Positions 45,047-54,732 of a stretch of DNA of 64,000 nt are shown in pieces. The position numbers and the translations under genes were made by a program. Numbering within the stretch: the stretch's first letter is position 1; every line of letters starts with the position of its first letter. Location of the stretch: NCBI RefSeq assembly GCF_022802975.1, contig NZ_JAFEVZ010000001.1, forward strand, positions 434,001 to 498,000. The letters are read 5' to 3'. This DNA is from Flavobacterium pectinovorum (GTDB lineage Bacteria > Bacteroidota > Bacteroidia > Flavobacteriales > Flavobacteriaceae). The notes under the pieces were generated by a model. That model did not search any database. It saw nothing but the letters and a program-made list of their open reading frames with translations, and was not told the DNA's origin.

Positions 45047-47953
45047 CTACAATTGATTTAGCCGTTTTTTTTCAATTAAACTTAGGTTTTCTTCCTTTAA
45101 AATTTGCCATTCTTTTTGTGCAAATTTTGTGTAATACTGATGTTTTTTAAGAAATTCAATATTGAGGTTATACCATTCTGTATCAAGATATTTCCTGTCC
45201 GTCGTGTTTTCCCATTCGGCTCTTAGCTGCACTAATGATTCTGGATAATTTTGGCTGGACAAGTGTGAATTGTCAGCATCTTTAATTATTTTTTCAAGTT
45301 GGTTTTTAGGAGTATGATTAAATGTGGTTGCCAAAATTAAATCACTTACTTTTTGCTGAATGTTATCCGAGATGTTTTTTTCCAATAGAAAATCCAAGGC
45401 AATCCTGATACTGTTTTTTTCATGATCTTCAACTCCATGTATGTAACCGGCATCATGAAACCAGGCTGCCAAAAGGAGTATATCTGTTTTTGTTTGATCT
45501 ATTTTTTCGGCATTGCAAATGGTTTCAATACCCATAACAACATTTTTTGTGTGTTCCAGATTATGATAGGAGTATTTTGAGTCTAATCTTTCTTTGAAAA
45601 GTGCCTCTATAAATACCTGAGCTTCGATCAATAGGATATTGTCGTTATGTTTTATTTTAACCCTAAGGGCTTTTAAACCCGAGACACCTTGCAGATTTTC
45701 GACATCTAATTTCTCTATATTAGTTTCCAGTAAACCTTTATGCTGTAAGAATTTGATATACTTGATGTATTCTTTTTCTTCGTTAAAATTTGAATAAACG
45801 ATTGTTATTTTTCCTTTTTCAGTAATGCGCTCGTCTGAATTTCTTACCAATGCCTTGTCAATTCTTTTTTTTACTACTTCGTATCTTGCATTATAGGCTC
45901 CGTCTACATCAAAGCGTTTTTCATCCATTCTGAAACGAACAGAAATAGGAGAGGAGAATACTAAAATAAGTGAGGTTACATCAAGATTATATGGTAGGGT
46001 TCTTTTTATTTTATGATGCTCTAATTCCATTTTGCAAAGTGTTTCCAGCTGCCAAAGCCTCAGGTTGTGCAAATACATAGTATCGAAAACTTTATTTGGT
46101 TCTATGGATGCTCCGATGTATAGATTGTGTTCCACACCATCAGTTTTAAAGCGTTCATAATAATGAGGAAAAATATTTTGTGCATTGGTTTGTTTCTCAT
46201 CCAATAGGCTAGTGAGCTGCTTGTTGATAGTCATTATAGTATCATCAAGATCTTTTCGCGTCTGATAGAACATTTCTGTTTTTGGATCCAATTTTTTGAG
46301 ATACTGACTTACAAGTGTTCTTGTTTTTGGATTGGATTCAGCGCTTTTTAAGATAGAGTGAATTTCAGTTTCTATGTAATAGTGGATGTTTTGTTCAGAA
46401 TTATTTTTAAGGGGTTGGTCCAGTTCTAATAAAAAGTTTTCCAGCTCAAACTTTTTTTGGTCGATAACTCCCATTTTTTTATCAATGTTCACCATTTCAA
46501 TTATCCTGATAATTTCAATGATCTGTTTTTTCAAATCACTTACGATGGCATTATTTCTATTTTCCGAAGAACTCTTAATATCTATTTGCCCATATAATGG
46601 ATAAACCTCTTTGAATATGATTTCTTTGAAAGTATAATCTTTAAGGGGAGTATTGGAATAGAAATAATTTTTGGCTTCTTTTTTGAATTTCCAATAAACG
46701 CTGGGATGAATTGAAGTATATTCATTTTGAATAATAGCCTCCAATTGATTTACCATATCAGCATTACTCTTCTCAATAGTCTCTGATATATAAGGCAAGA
46801 TCATTTCCAGCTTGGTGGCATTAACAGAATTTAGAGCCCTGATCGTTGGAGAGGCCAATTCAAATAATCCCAACAATTTATTGTCTTTGATGACAGGTAC
46901 CACTACAAAACTTTGAATGTCCTGGCTCAGCAAATGTTCTCCAAATTGATAATTTTCTTTTGTTTTGGCAAATTCTAAAACATCAGGAATTACAAAAGGC
47001 TTGTTACTTTTTATTAAACTCTCAAAAGGCCATCGGTAAGGTATATTTTCATAATTTTCGGACTTAACATCTAATAGCAAAAAGCTGTTCAAATTACCTT
47101 GATTGAAAGGAGGTCTTATAAAAGAAGCTTCATCCTGATCATAGAAAGTTAGACCTATTCTTAAATCGGGAACCTTAAAAACTGATCTGAAAAGGGACTC
47201 AAAACTATCGTTAAGTTTTGATTTTTCCACATCGGTTTTCAGTAAGTTGGATTTTAGTTTTGAAACGGCATTTTCAATGGTTACATCTACTAATGACAGT
47301 ATGGCAAAACCTTTTAAAAACCATGAATTATAAGGGAAAGCTTTTTTCCACAAATCGATTTTATCATAATTATCGATTAATTCTACGATGTCAGTATGGG
47401 TTAAAAACCGGGTGTTTTCTGTTGGATATATTTCTAAAAAGTCAGCATTGTACAATATTTTATAATGTTTCAGAACACCATTTTTATCAGGAATGTCATA
47501 GAATATTGGCTGGCCAAAATCAATATTTTGGTTGTAGTAGGCATTTAGTATGAGCGTACAGTTCATGATGTAGAACTGGTCTTCATCCATATTTCTAATA
47601 CTGAAGTCAAAAGAAACTCCTGCATCGTTTAAAATTTTTTTAAATCGCTCGGAGTAATTAAATGTAATATCGTAAAAAGGCAGAGTAGCTGCTTTTATTT
47701 CGTTATGAGTTAATGCTTCCGGGAACAGGTCATCTAGCAAATCTTTTATTAATTCCTGATTATTTTCAATTAGGTCAAGATTATCAATACCTGCAATAAA
47801 ATCAGGTTTATCCTGTATTTGATTTAATATGCCCTTGGCATGACTGGATTTATGCTCAATATCGGATAATGCTGTTTGTTCTAATCCTTCAATTAATTTG
47901 TGAAAAGAAATTAAAATTTTAAAAGGGCTTAAATATTTATAATTCTTAATCAT
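45047..47953 (-). CDS. GAF-HD protein, putative signalling phosphohydrolase
   Basis: 968 residues, no signal peptide. Residues about 250-395 form a GAF sensor (LRIGLTFYDQDEASFIRPPF, SFVVVPVIKDNKLLGLFELA). The middle is helical and of unknown fold. The C-terminal 180 residues are an HD phosphohydrolase: YHNLEHTKNVV, LLLAAWFHDAGYIHGVEDHE (HD pair), IKDADNSHLSS (last metal Asp) and YYTKFAQKEWQILKEENL. This C-terminal part matches the HD half of HD-DUF5706 fusions; the next gene supplies the DUF5706 half. It is the first gene of the polyphosphate-kinase operon. Substrate unknown; nucleotide phosphates are likely from the family. Confidence 0.83.
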   Translation of the reverse strand: MIKNYKYLSPFKILISFHKLIEGLEQTALSDIEHKSSHAKGILNQIQDKPDFIAGIDNLDLIENNQELIKDLLDDLFPEALTHNEIKAATLPFYDITFNYSERFKKILNDAGVSFDFSIRNMDEDQFYIMNCTLILNAYYNQNIDFGQPIFYDIPDKNGVLKHYKILYNADFLEIYPTENTRFLTHTDIVELIDNYDKIDLWKKAFPYNSWFLKGFAILSLVDVTIENAVSKLKSNLLKTDVEKSKLNDSFESLFRSVFKVPDLRIGLTFYDQDEASFIRPPFNQGNLNSFLLLDVKSENYENIPYRWPFESLIKSNKPFVIPDVLEFAKTKENYQFGEHLLSQDIQSFVVVPVIKDNKLLGLFELASPTIRALNSVNATKLEMILPYISETIEKSNADMVNQLEAIIQNEYTSIHPSVYWKFKKEAKNYFYSNTPLKDYTFKEIIFKEVYPLYGQIDIKSSSENRNNAIVSDLKKQIIEIIRIIEMVNIDKKMGVIDQKKFELENFLLELDQPLKNNSEQNIHYYIETEIHSILKSAESNPKTRTLVSQYLKKLDPKTEMFYQTRKDLDDTIMTINKQLTSLLDEKQTNAQNIFPHYYERFKTDGVEHNLYIGASIEPNKVFDTMYLHNLRLWQLETLCKMELEHHKIKRTLPYNLDVTSLILVFSSPISVRFRMDEKRFDVDGAYNARYEVVKKRIDKALVRNSDERITEKGKITIVYSNFNEEKEYIKYIKFLQHKGLLETNIEKLDVENLQGVSGLKALRVKIKHNDNILLIEAQVFIEALFKERLDSKYSYHNLEHTKNVVMGIETICNAEKIDQTKTDILLLAAWFHDAGYIHGVEDHEKNSIRIALDFLLEKNISDNIQQKVSDLILATTFNHTPKNQLEKIIKDADNSHLSSQNYPESLVQLRAEWENTTDRKYLDTEWYNLNIEFLKKHQYYTKFAQKEWQILKEENLSLIEKKRLNQL

Positions 47954-48108
47954 AAAACTGAAATTTAAAAAGGAATAAATATCCTGTGTAATTCTTTGTT
48001 AATAGGGAATCCATTTGATAAGAAATGCTTTTACTACCTGAAATTTAGTCCGTGTTGATTATTTATAAATACAGCAAAGACACTTCTGACTTTGCCGTAT
48101 ATTAGATC

Positions 48109-48876
48109 TTAGATGTGAATCCCACCGGAGACTTCAATTCTTTGTGCATTTATCCATTTGGAATCATCCGAACACAAAAAGGCAACAACGCTTCCAATAT
48201 CATCAGGTATACCAACTCTTCCTAGTGCAGTATTACCAGCTATCATATCATTAAGTGCTTTATTGTCCCTAACGGCTCCACCGCCAAAATCTGTTTCAAT
48301 GGCTCCTGGGGCTATGGAATTGACCCTGATTTTTAAAGGACCAAATTCTAATGCCTGATAACGGGTTAAAGCATCAATACCGGCTTTCATAATAGCATAC
48401 GCAGCGTAATTTGGATAACTAAATCTTGCTAAACCAGAAGATGTGTTTACAATAGTTCCCCCTTCGTTAATCAGGTGAAGTAATTTTTGAGTAAGAAAAA
48501 ATGGAGCTTTTAAATGAATGGAAGACATTGCATCAAACGCTTCTTCAGTAGTTTCTGCAATTGGTGCATAATGCCCTGTCCCGGCATTATTTACTAATGC
48601 ATCTATTTTATTTTTTCCAAAATCTTTTTCCAAAATTTCCTTTAAGCTGGAAACAAATCCATCAAAAGTCCCTACTTTTTCTAAATCCAATTGCAGGCTT
48701 GAGGATTTCATGCCTAAGGATCTGATTTCTTTTACTACTTCTTGGGCGGACTCTTTGCTGGATTGGAATGTAATGATAACATCAAAACCACTTTTTGCCA
48801 ATTGTAAGGCTGACTGTTTTCCAAGTCCACGGCTTCCACCTGTTAATAAGACTATTTTACCTGAATTGTTTGTCAT
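48109..48876 (-). CDS. Short-chain dehydrogenase/reductase
   Basis: 255 residues. NAD(P)-binding TGGSRGLGKQSA at the start, NNAGTGHYA in the middle, active-site Ser (NTSSGLAR) and YAIMK catalytic pair, and RVGIPDDIGSVVAFLCSDDS near the end: a classical SDR. The oxidation or reduction of an alcohol/ketone is the family reaction. It is the last gene of the six-gene minus-strand redox operon, 26 bases after another SDR. Confidence 0.92.
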   Translation of the reverse strand: MTNNSGKIVLLTGGSRGLGKQSALQLAKSGFDVIITFQSSKESAQEVVKEIRSLGMKSSSLQLDLEKVGTFDGFVSSLKEILEKDFGKNKIDALVNNAGTGHYAPIAETTEEAFDAMSSIHLKAPFFLTQKLLHLINEGGTIVNTSSGLARFSYPNYAAYAIMKAGIDALTRYQALEFGPLKIRVNSIAPGAIETDFGGGAVRDNKALNDMIAGNTALGRVGIPDDIGSVVAFLCSDDSKWINAQRIEVSGGIHI

Positions 48877-48902
48877 TTTTTTACTATTTTGTACTTGTTT
48901 TT

Positions 48903-49664
48903 TTACCAGATAGACATTCCTCCATCAACTTTAATATCAACACCTGTTATGAAAGAACTTTCATCTGAAGCCAGAAATAAGGCAGTATTTGCAACCTCTT
49001 CAGGTTTACCAAGACGGCTAACTAATGTTTTTCCTATCATATAATCTGCCCATTCTTTATCTTTAAGTTGTTCCTGCGTTTGGTTAGTTTCTATTACACC
49101 TGGCGAAATCGAATTGGCTCTCATTCCGTGTTCACGACCTTCCATAGCCAATTGTTTTGTCATACCAATAATTCCCATCTTGGCGGTTGCGTGGGCAAGG
49201 GCACCCAACGTTTTAAATGTTCTGTGTCCCGAAAGTGAAGCCGTATTTACAATTGTGCCGTGACTTTTCTTTAAATATGGCCACGCCGATTGAGTCAAGA
49301 AAAATACCAAATCAACCTCTTCACGGGTGTTCATATGCCATTCGTCTTCACTAATATCTTCAATCCAGTTGAAGTGCGCCATTGCAGCATTGTTGAAAAG
49401 TACATCGATACGTCCGTATGTTTGTATGGCAAGTTCTACTAACTTTTTACACTCTTCTATCTTTGTCAAATCGGCTGGGTGAAGGGAAATCATACTGCCT
49501 CCGGATGCCAAGATTAAATCTAATGTTTTCTGACCAGCATCGCTATTATAATCACAACCAACCACCAAAGCTCCTTCTGCCGCAAAACGGATTGCCGCGG
49601 CACGTCCAATACTACCTCCAGTTCCTGTGATAATACATACCTTATTTTCTAATCTGTTTTTCAT
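48903..49664 (-). CDS. Short-chain dehydrogenase/reductase with a changed catalytic Tyr
   Basis: 253 residues. Classical SDR with TGTGGSIGRAAA, DYNSDA, FNNAAMA, NTASLSG and a C-terminal SRLGKPEEVANTALFLASDE. The usual YxxxK is here HATAK (ALAHATAKMG), so the catalytic Tyr is a His. This may change activity or substrate. It lies 2 bases after the LLM flavin monooxygenase stop, in the same operon. If the reading is right, the Ser-Lys pair alone remains of the canonical triad. Confidence 0.88.
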   Translation of the reverse strand: MKNRLENKVCIITGTGGSIGRAAAIRFAAEGALVVGCDYNSDAGQKTLDLILASGGSMISLHPADLTKIEECKKLVELAIQTYGRIDVLFNNAAMAHFNWIEDISEDEWHMNTREEVDLVFFLTQSAWPYLKKSHGTIVNTASLSGHRTFKTLGALAHATAKMGIIGMTKQLAMEGREHGMRANSISPGVIETNQTQEQLKDKEWADYMIGKTLVSRLGKPEEVANTALFLASDESSFITGVDIKVDGGMSIW

Positions 49665-49666
49665 TT

Positions 49667-50689
49667 TTAGTTGTTATAATTATTTACTAATGGAATCACT
49701 TTACTTCCAATCAATTCAATAGATTCCATTAATTGTGAATGTGTTAAACCTGCATTATCCATCTGGAAAGTAAATCTGGAAACTCCTCCCAAATCTTCAC
49801 TAAATCGAATAATTTTATCTGCAACCTCTTCTGGTTCGCCGACTAATAAAGCACCATTTTTACCCACTTGGGCTTCAAAATGCCCCGCTGTCATTGGTGG
49901 CCAGCCTCTTTCTCTTCCTATTCGGGTAACCGTTTCGGCGTAGCCAGGATAATAATTAGCAAAAGCTTTTTGTCTGTCATTAGCAACATAACCTAAAGAA
50001 TGAATGCCTACTTTTAATTGTTCCGGAGAGTGTCCTGCTTCTCTTCCCGCTTCTCGATACATATCAACTAATCCTCGAAATCGTCTTGTTTCACCACCAA
50101 TAATGGCAATCATTAGTGGCAATCCTAGTCTACCTGCTCTTACAAAGGATGCAGGAGTACCGCCAACACCAATCCATAAAGGCAATGTATCTTGAAACGG
50201 TCTTGGATATATAGGCTGATTGTTTAAAGGAGCTCTGAACTTTCCTGACCAAGTCAGTTTTTCATTATTTTGAATTTGGATTAGCAATTCCAATTTTTCC
50301 AAGAAAAGGGCATCATAATCCTGAAGATTGAATCCGAATAAAGGAAATGATTCTGTAAACGAACCCCTTCCTACAACTAATTCTGTTCTTCCTCTAGAAA
50401 TAAGATCAAGAGTCGCAAATTCCTGAAAAACCCGCACTGGATCGGCAGCGCTCAAAACAGTTACGGCACTGGTTAATCTAATTTGTTTTGTTCTAGCGGC
50501 TGCAGCCGCCAAAATTACGGCTGGTGCTGAATCAAAAAATTCTCCACGATGGTGTTCTCCAATACCAAAACTGGAAAGACCTGCCTGATCCGCCTGTTCT
50601 ATTCGTGTTAATAAATCTTCGAGTATATCTGCTCCATCAACGGCATTTTTAATTGTGCCAGATGCAAAACTGTCTATTCCAATTTCCAT
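49667..50689 (-). CDS. LLM-class flavin-dependent oxidoreductase (luciferase-like)
   Basis: 340 residues, a TIM barrel of the bacterial luciferase family: GIGEHHRGEFFDSAPAVILA, LTSAVTVLSAADPVRVFQEF, LDLISRGRTELVVGRGSFTE, PLWIGVGGTPASFVRAGRLG, and near the end GEPEEVADKIIRFSEDLGG. Enzymes of this type use reduced FMN or F420 to oxygenate or oxidise small molecules. It is fourth from the upstream end of the six-gene operon, between two SDR genes. Confidence 0.92.
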   Translation of the reverse strand: MEIGIDSFASGTIKNAVDGADILEDLLTRIEQADQAGLSSFGIGEHHRGEFFDSAPAVILAAAAARTKQIRLTSAVTVLSAADPVRVFQEFATLDLISRGRTELVVGRGSFTESFPLFGFNLQDYDALFLEKLELLIQIQNNEKLTWSGKFRAPLNNQPIYPRPFQDTLPLWIGVGGTPASFVRAGRLGLPLMIAIIGGETRRFRGLVDMYREAGREAGHSPEQLKVGIHSLGYVANDRQKAFANYYPGYAETVTRIGRERGWPPMTAGHFEAQVGKNGALLVGEPEEVADKIIRFSEDLGGVSRFTFQMDNAGLTHSQLMESIELIGSKVIPLVNNYNN

Positions 50690-50708
50690 ATTATTTTTTT
50701 ATTAAAAG

Positions 50709-51455
50709 TTAAATTCTACCACCACCATTGGCAATTATTTGTTGTCCGTTTATCCAACCGCCTTCAGGGCCAACAAGGAATGCTACTACACCGGCAATGT
50801 CTTCCGGTTCTCCCATTCTGCCTAAGTTCATTGTTGTTCCGATGCGTTCTAATTCTTCTTTTGATACTTCTTTTTCCATTAATGGAGTTTTAGTTGGTCC
50901 GGGAAAAACACTATTTACAGATATTTGGCGAGAACCAAGTTCTTGTGCTAAGATTTCAGTAATTACTTTACCAGGAGCTTTACTAGGTGAATAAATACCA
51001 AGGCCGGCAGCTGGATAAAGAGAACTTGTTGAGGATATCTGAATAATACGGCCGCCATTGCGAACATGTTTGGCCGCTTGTTGCATTACAAAAAAGGTTC
51101 CTTTATAATTTACGCTATTAATACGGTCGAAGTCTTCTTCGGTAACATCAATAATAGGGATTCCCATTATTCCTATACCAGCATTAGCCACTACAATATC
51201 AATACCTCCAAATTCTTTGACAACGTCATTGAAAAGTTGGACAATAGCATCCACTTTACTAACATCTGCCGCAAATCCAACGGCAGTACCCCCTGCCTCC
51301 CTAATTTCCTTTACTACTGCCTCAGCTTGTTCAGGATCTCCTATATAATTAACGGCTATCGCAATTCCATCTTTAGCTAAACGAATTGCAAATGCACGGC
51401 CCATACCTGTAGATGCTCCTGTGATCAGGGCCACTCTTTTTATTGATGTTGTCAT
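50709..51455 (-). CDS. Short-chain dehydrogenase/reductase
   Basis: 248 residues. TGASTGMGRAFA (NAD(P) site), VANAGIGIMG, ISSTSSLYPA with the active Ser, YSPSKAPG (catalytic Tyr and Lys) and NLGRMGEPEDIAGVVAFLVG. A classical SDR, complete. It is third in the redox operon, 44 bases after the esterase stop codon. Confidence 0.93.
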   Translation of the reverse strand: MTTSIKRVALITGASTGMGRAFAIRLAKDGIAIAVNYIGDPEQAEAVVKEIREAGGTAVGFAADVSKVDAIVQLFNDVVKEFGGIDIVVANAGIGIMGIPIIDVTEEDFDRINSVNYKGTFFVMQQAAKHVRNGGRIIQISSTSSLYPAAGLGIYSPSKAPGKVITEILAQELGSRQISVNSVFPGPTKTPLMEKEVSKEELERIGTTMNLGRMGEPEDIAGVVAFLVGPEGGWINGQQIIANGGGRI

Positions 51456-51499
51456 AATTTTATTTTTTATTCATTTTCCATTCATTAGAAAATTACATT

Positions 51500-52495
51500 T
51501 TAAACCGACTTTATAATACGGATATAGTCAGCCATTGCTCTTTTGGAAACATTAGCATCAGGTGCTATAAATTCAAAACCATGCGGAGCTCCCTGATGCA
51601 GGTGAAACTCAATTGGAACACCTGCTTTTGCTAATTTACCGGCATATTCTAAATTCTCATTGCGAAAAATATCCAGATCACCTACAGAAATAAAAGTCGG
51701 TGGCAAACCTTTAAATTCAGTAAGACGTGCAGGCGAAGCTATAGCAGAAACTCCATCTTTTCCTCGGTCTTCACCAAGCGATGCGGTCCATCCTGTATAG
51801 TTGTTATCATAGGTCCAAACTGCAAAAGGTAATAATCGCTCATCAGGAGTAATTATTCGATCGTCTAACATAGGATATATCAGGATTTGATGTGACAACT
51901 GAACTTTACGGTCACGTGCCAAAATAGCCACTGCAGCTGCAATACCACCACCTGCACTGTCGCCCATAACAGCAATTCTGTCTTCATCTATTTCCAGAGC
52001 AACAGCTTGTTTTTTTAGCCAGGTTAAAGCACTAAAAACTTCTTCAGCCTGTGCATCACCCTGTACTTCCGGAGCAAGATGATAATCCACAGAAAGAAAT
52101 GGAACATCTGATTGATATGCAAAATGTGAAACAATCCGATCGTACAACTCCAATGATCCGGAGACCCTGCCACCGCCATGTACATAAACAATTGCTGATC
52201 CGGAAGCTACTTTTCCCGGAGGGATGTACCATCGCACTTTAATCTCATTGCCCGTACTTGTTTTGATGTTAAAATCCTTGGTGCTAACCTCTGGATGGAA
52301 TGGGAAGTTTTGACTTAAATTTGCATAAAATCCATTTAGAGTTTCTCTTAATATTTGCCAGTCGCCCTTTTGCGGAAATTCTCCGGGAGGATGTTGATCG
52401 GCAAAATTTGACATTGCCTCTGCTATTTCTGTATCCAAACTATAACCTTTGACTCTTGTCAGGTTAGCTGTTTTATTCAATTGATTATTATCCAT
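51500..52495 (-). CDS. Alpha/beta-hydrolase, HSL-type esterase
   Basis: 331 residues. Oxyanion loop YVHGGGRVSGSLELYD, nucleophile in VMGDSAGGGIAAAVA, acid near SVGDLDIFRNENL, catalytic His in HQGAPHGFEF. An ester hydrolase like the one at 35761 but not its close copy. It overlaps the preceding GMC oxidoreductase gene by 8 bases, so the two are translationally coupled, which suggests that one product feeds the other in a degradation route. Confidence 0.92.
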   Translation of the reverse strand: MDNNQLNKTANLTRVKGYSLDTEIAEAMSNFADQHPPGEFPQKGDWQILRETLNGFYANLSQNFPFHPEVSTKDFNIKTSTGNEIKVRWYIPPGKVASGSAIVYVHGGGRVSGSLELYDRIVSHFAYQSDVPFLSVDYHLAPEVQGDAQAEEVFSALTWLKKQAVALEIDEDRIAVMGDSAGGGIAAAVAILARDRKVQLSHQILIYPMLDDRIITPDERLLPFAVWTYDNNYTGWTASLGEDRGKDGVSAIASPARLTEFKGLPPTFISVGDLDIFRNENLEYAGKLAKAGVPIEFHLHQGAPHGFEFIAPDANVSKRAMADYIRIIKSV

Positions 52496-54008
52496 TTTGC
52501 TGAGCTATTTTTTCTGCTATTTTTTCTGCAACAGCAATTACCGTTATATTGGTAGCTGCCGAAATGATGTCTGGGAAAATTGAAGCATCAACTACCCTTA
52601 GTGATTCTACCTGATGTACTCTGCCTTGTAAATCAACAACTGCCTCTTTAGAATTTAGATCTCCCATTGGTGCACTGCTTGTAGGGTGGGCGTAGCTGGC
52701 TATGTTTTGTTTGATGGCTACTTCCAGTTCCTGATCTGTCTGCACTGTAATTCCTGGTGCAATTTCCGAGTGAATGAATTTAGAAAAAGGTGCTGCCGCG
52801 GCAATGCGTCTTGCTATCTTAGCACCCTCGATCATTCTTCTGGTATCTTCTTTATCATCAAGAAAATTCAGGTCTACCTTTGGATTTATATTTGGATCTT
52901 TGGTTTCAATCCAAACTTTTCCTTTTGAAAGCGGGGTAGTAACTGCCACACCTAAAACGAACCCCATTTGTGTAGGGCTGTATTCATCGGGAAAAAGATG
53001 GGTAGCTGTGATATGAATATCCAGTTCTGATGAATCAAATGCTGAGGTCCATAATTTAGCTGCAATAGGAGGTGATTTAGTTTCTACCATTTCTTTGTGC
53101 AAAGCGAAAGCGGCATAATGAAAAGGGTGGTCCTTTACGTTCTCCCCAACAGGAAGTTCTGCAATTAAAGGTATACCGAGCTTTTCCAATTGACTTTTGG
53201 GCCCGATACCCGATCTTAACAATACTGCTGCACTTCCATAAGTGCCTCCTGAAAGAATGATCTCATTTGCTAAAAATTCCTCTCCATTGGCTAAAAGTAT
53301 ACCGATTGCTTTTGTTCCATTAAACAAAACCCTGTCAGCTATAGATTGTGATAAGATGGTAAGATTTTTGCGTTCACGCACCTCATTTGAAAGATATGCC
53401 ATGCCGGTATTTACACGTACACCATTTACCACATTCATTCGGTAAGGACCAACGCCATTCGCCTGGGCGCTATCAAAATCTTCAACAGCCTTGTAGCCTA
53501 TATTAATTGTTGAATCTACAAATGCTCTTTGAACTGAAGTTAAATCGCTTCTAAGGAGCTGGCGAACGGGCAAAGGCCCGTCAAATCCATGGAGTTCTTT
53601 ATCTCCTGAATCACTTTTTTCTAATTTTTTAAAATAGGGAAGCATTTCTTCGAAAGACCATCCTTGAAGATTCCATTTCTTAAAATCCTCAGGACGTGCG
53701 CGCAAAGCAACTGCACCATTAATGGCAGAACTTCCTCCCAGGACTTTTCCTCTGGGAAGATCTATTTTATTCCCGTAGGAAGTAGGCTCTGATTGAAATC
53801 CCCAGTTATGAGCTGCATCTCCACCAGGATTATCAGCACTTGAAATAGCATCCGGGTAGTCCCAGGCCGGATAAGCATTCCCTCCCTCTATTAATAAAAT
53901 TTTTTTGCTGATATTTTCGCTCAAACGAGAAGCCATAACGGCTCCTGCTGAACCACCACCTACTATGATAAAATCATAATCAGCAGTACTTTTATTTGAA
54001 TTTTTCAT
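52488..54008 (-). CDS. GMC-family FAD-dependent oxidoreductase (alcohol/choline dehydrogenase type)
   Basis: 506 residues from MKNSNKSTADYDFIIVGGGS; the frame extends 31 codons upstream into the leader but this ATG has the ADP-binding fold directly after it. FAD site GGGSAGAVMASRLSE, GMC signature 1 GKVLGGSSAINGAV, signature 2 around ILSGGTYGSAAVLLRSGIG, and the C-terminal HPTSSAPMG with the catalytic His, then PDIISAATNITVIAVAEKIA. It oxidises an alcohol. First gene of the redox operon, behind a 36-bp inverted repeat at 54077. Confidence 0.93.
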   Translation of the reverse strand: MKNSNKSTADYDFIIVGGGSAGAVMASRLSENISKKILLIEGGNAYPAWDYPDAISSADNPGGDAAHNWGFQSEPTSYGNKIDLPRGKVLGGSSAINGAVALRARPEDFKKWNLQGWSFEEMLPYFKKLEKSDSGDKELHGFDGPLPVRQLLRSDLTSVQRAFVDSTINIGYKAVEDFDSAQANGVGPYRMNVVNGVRVNTGMAYLSNEVRERKNLTILSQSIADRVLFNGTKAIGILLANGEEFLANEIILSGGTYGSAAVLLRSGIGPKSQLEKLGIPLIAELPVGENVKDHPFHYAAFALHKEMVETKSPPIAAKLWTSAFDSSELDIHITATHLFPDEYSPTQMGFVLGVAVTTPLSKGKVWIETKDPNINPKVDLNFLDDKEDTRRMIEGAKIARRIAAAAPFSKFIHSEIAPGITVQTDQELEVAIKQNIASYAHPTSSAPMGDLNSKEAVVDLQGRVHQVESLRVVDASIFPDIISAATNITVIAVAEKIAEKIAQQNG

Positions 54009-54076
54009 AATATTTTTTTTTAGTTGAATAGTGTAAAAATGAGAAATAAGAAACCTAAAAAGAGGTGCGATTTGAT

Positions 54077-54112
54077 AATAAAAATTATTGACTTTTATCA
54101 ATGATTTTTATT
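54077..54112 (-). promoter_or_regulatory. 36-bp inverted repeat upstream of the redox operon
   Basis: Arms AATAAAAATCATTGA and TCAATAATTTTTATT (minus strand; 14 of 15 pairs) with a 6-base spacer stand 69 bases before the first gene of the operon. The length and symmetry suit an operator for a dimeric regulator, perhaps the Crp-type protein at 54783. Confidence 0.6.
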
Positions 54113-54145
54113 GACATGGTTACTATATATTGTTTTAAACTGAAG

Positions 54146-54652
54146 TTATTTTTTATCAAAACTGCCACCAGTCATTGCTTTCTGAAAAGCTTGTGGATTC
54201 CAGTATTCACGATAGTTTACAATAAGGCCATTGCGAAAAGTTACAAAAGTAGCATACTTCATCTCATAGGGATTACCATTGCCTATTACAACTCCAGATG
54301 CACTCCATTCCGCGATGGCAACATTTGCATCGTCGGTAGGATAGATTTTCAATGTTGGCAGCGATTTTACATCAATATAACTAGGATAGTTTTTTAAATA
54401 TTGAAAAAGAGCCTCACGACCTTCAAATCGTGCCTGCATGCCTTCAGGGGCAAAAGGGAATTCAGCCACAACATCTTCGGCACAAAGTTCTGACCATCCT
54501 TTCATATCTTTGGCTAGAAAGGTGTTTAAACTCTTGCGAAGAAGCTCGGTAGCGGGTACTTTGTTTGAAGTTTTTGGTTTTTTTGTTTGTCCAGTTACTG
54601 TTGTACCAAACACTGCTAATGCCACTAATACAATTATTTTTAAATTTTTCAT
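54146..54652 (-). CDS. Secreted NTF2-like (SnoaL-type) protein
   Basis: 168 residues with signal peptide (MKNLKIIVLVALAVFGTTVT). The mature part is one NTF2/SnoaL barrel: TELLRKSLNTFLAKDMKGWS, ELCAEDVVAEFPFAPEG, RFEGREALFQYLKNYPS, ANVAIAEWSASGVVIGNGNP and TFRNGLIVNYREYWNPQAFQ. The family binds small hydrophobic ligands or acts as an isomerase or cyclase. It lies upstream of the redox operon on the same strand, between it and the Crp gene. Confidence 0.88.
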   Translation of the reverse strand: MKNLKIIVLVALAVFGTTVTGQTKKPKTSNKVPATELLRKSLNTFLAKDMKGWSELCAEDVVAEFPFAPEGMQARFEGREALFQYLKNYPSYIDVKSLPTLKIYPTDDANVAIAEWSASGVVIGNGNPYEMKYATFVTFRNGLIVNYREYWNPQAFQKAMTGGSFDKK

Positions 54653-54732
54653 TTTTAAAGTTGTTTTTTAATCAATTCTGATAAGGCAAAATTGCATCGT
54701 TATGGAGCTTTAAAGCGATACTATATGATAAA

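Noticed and set aside
44428..47953. Complete Pycsar defence system
   Set aside because: The effector-type protein is present but no uridylate or cytidylate cyclase gene is near.
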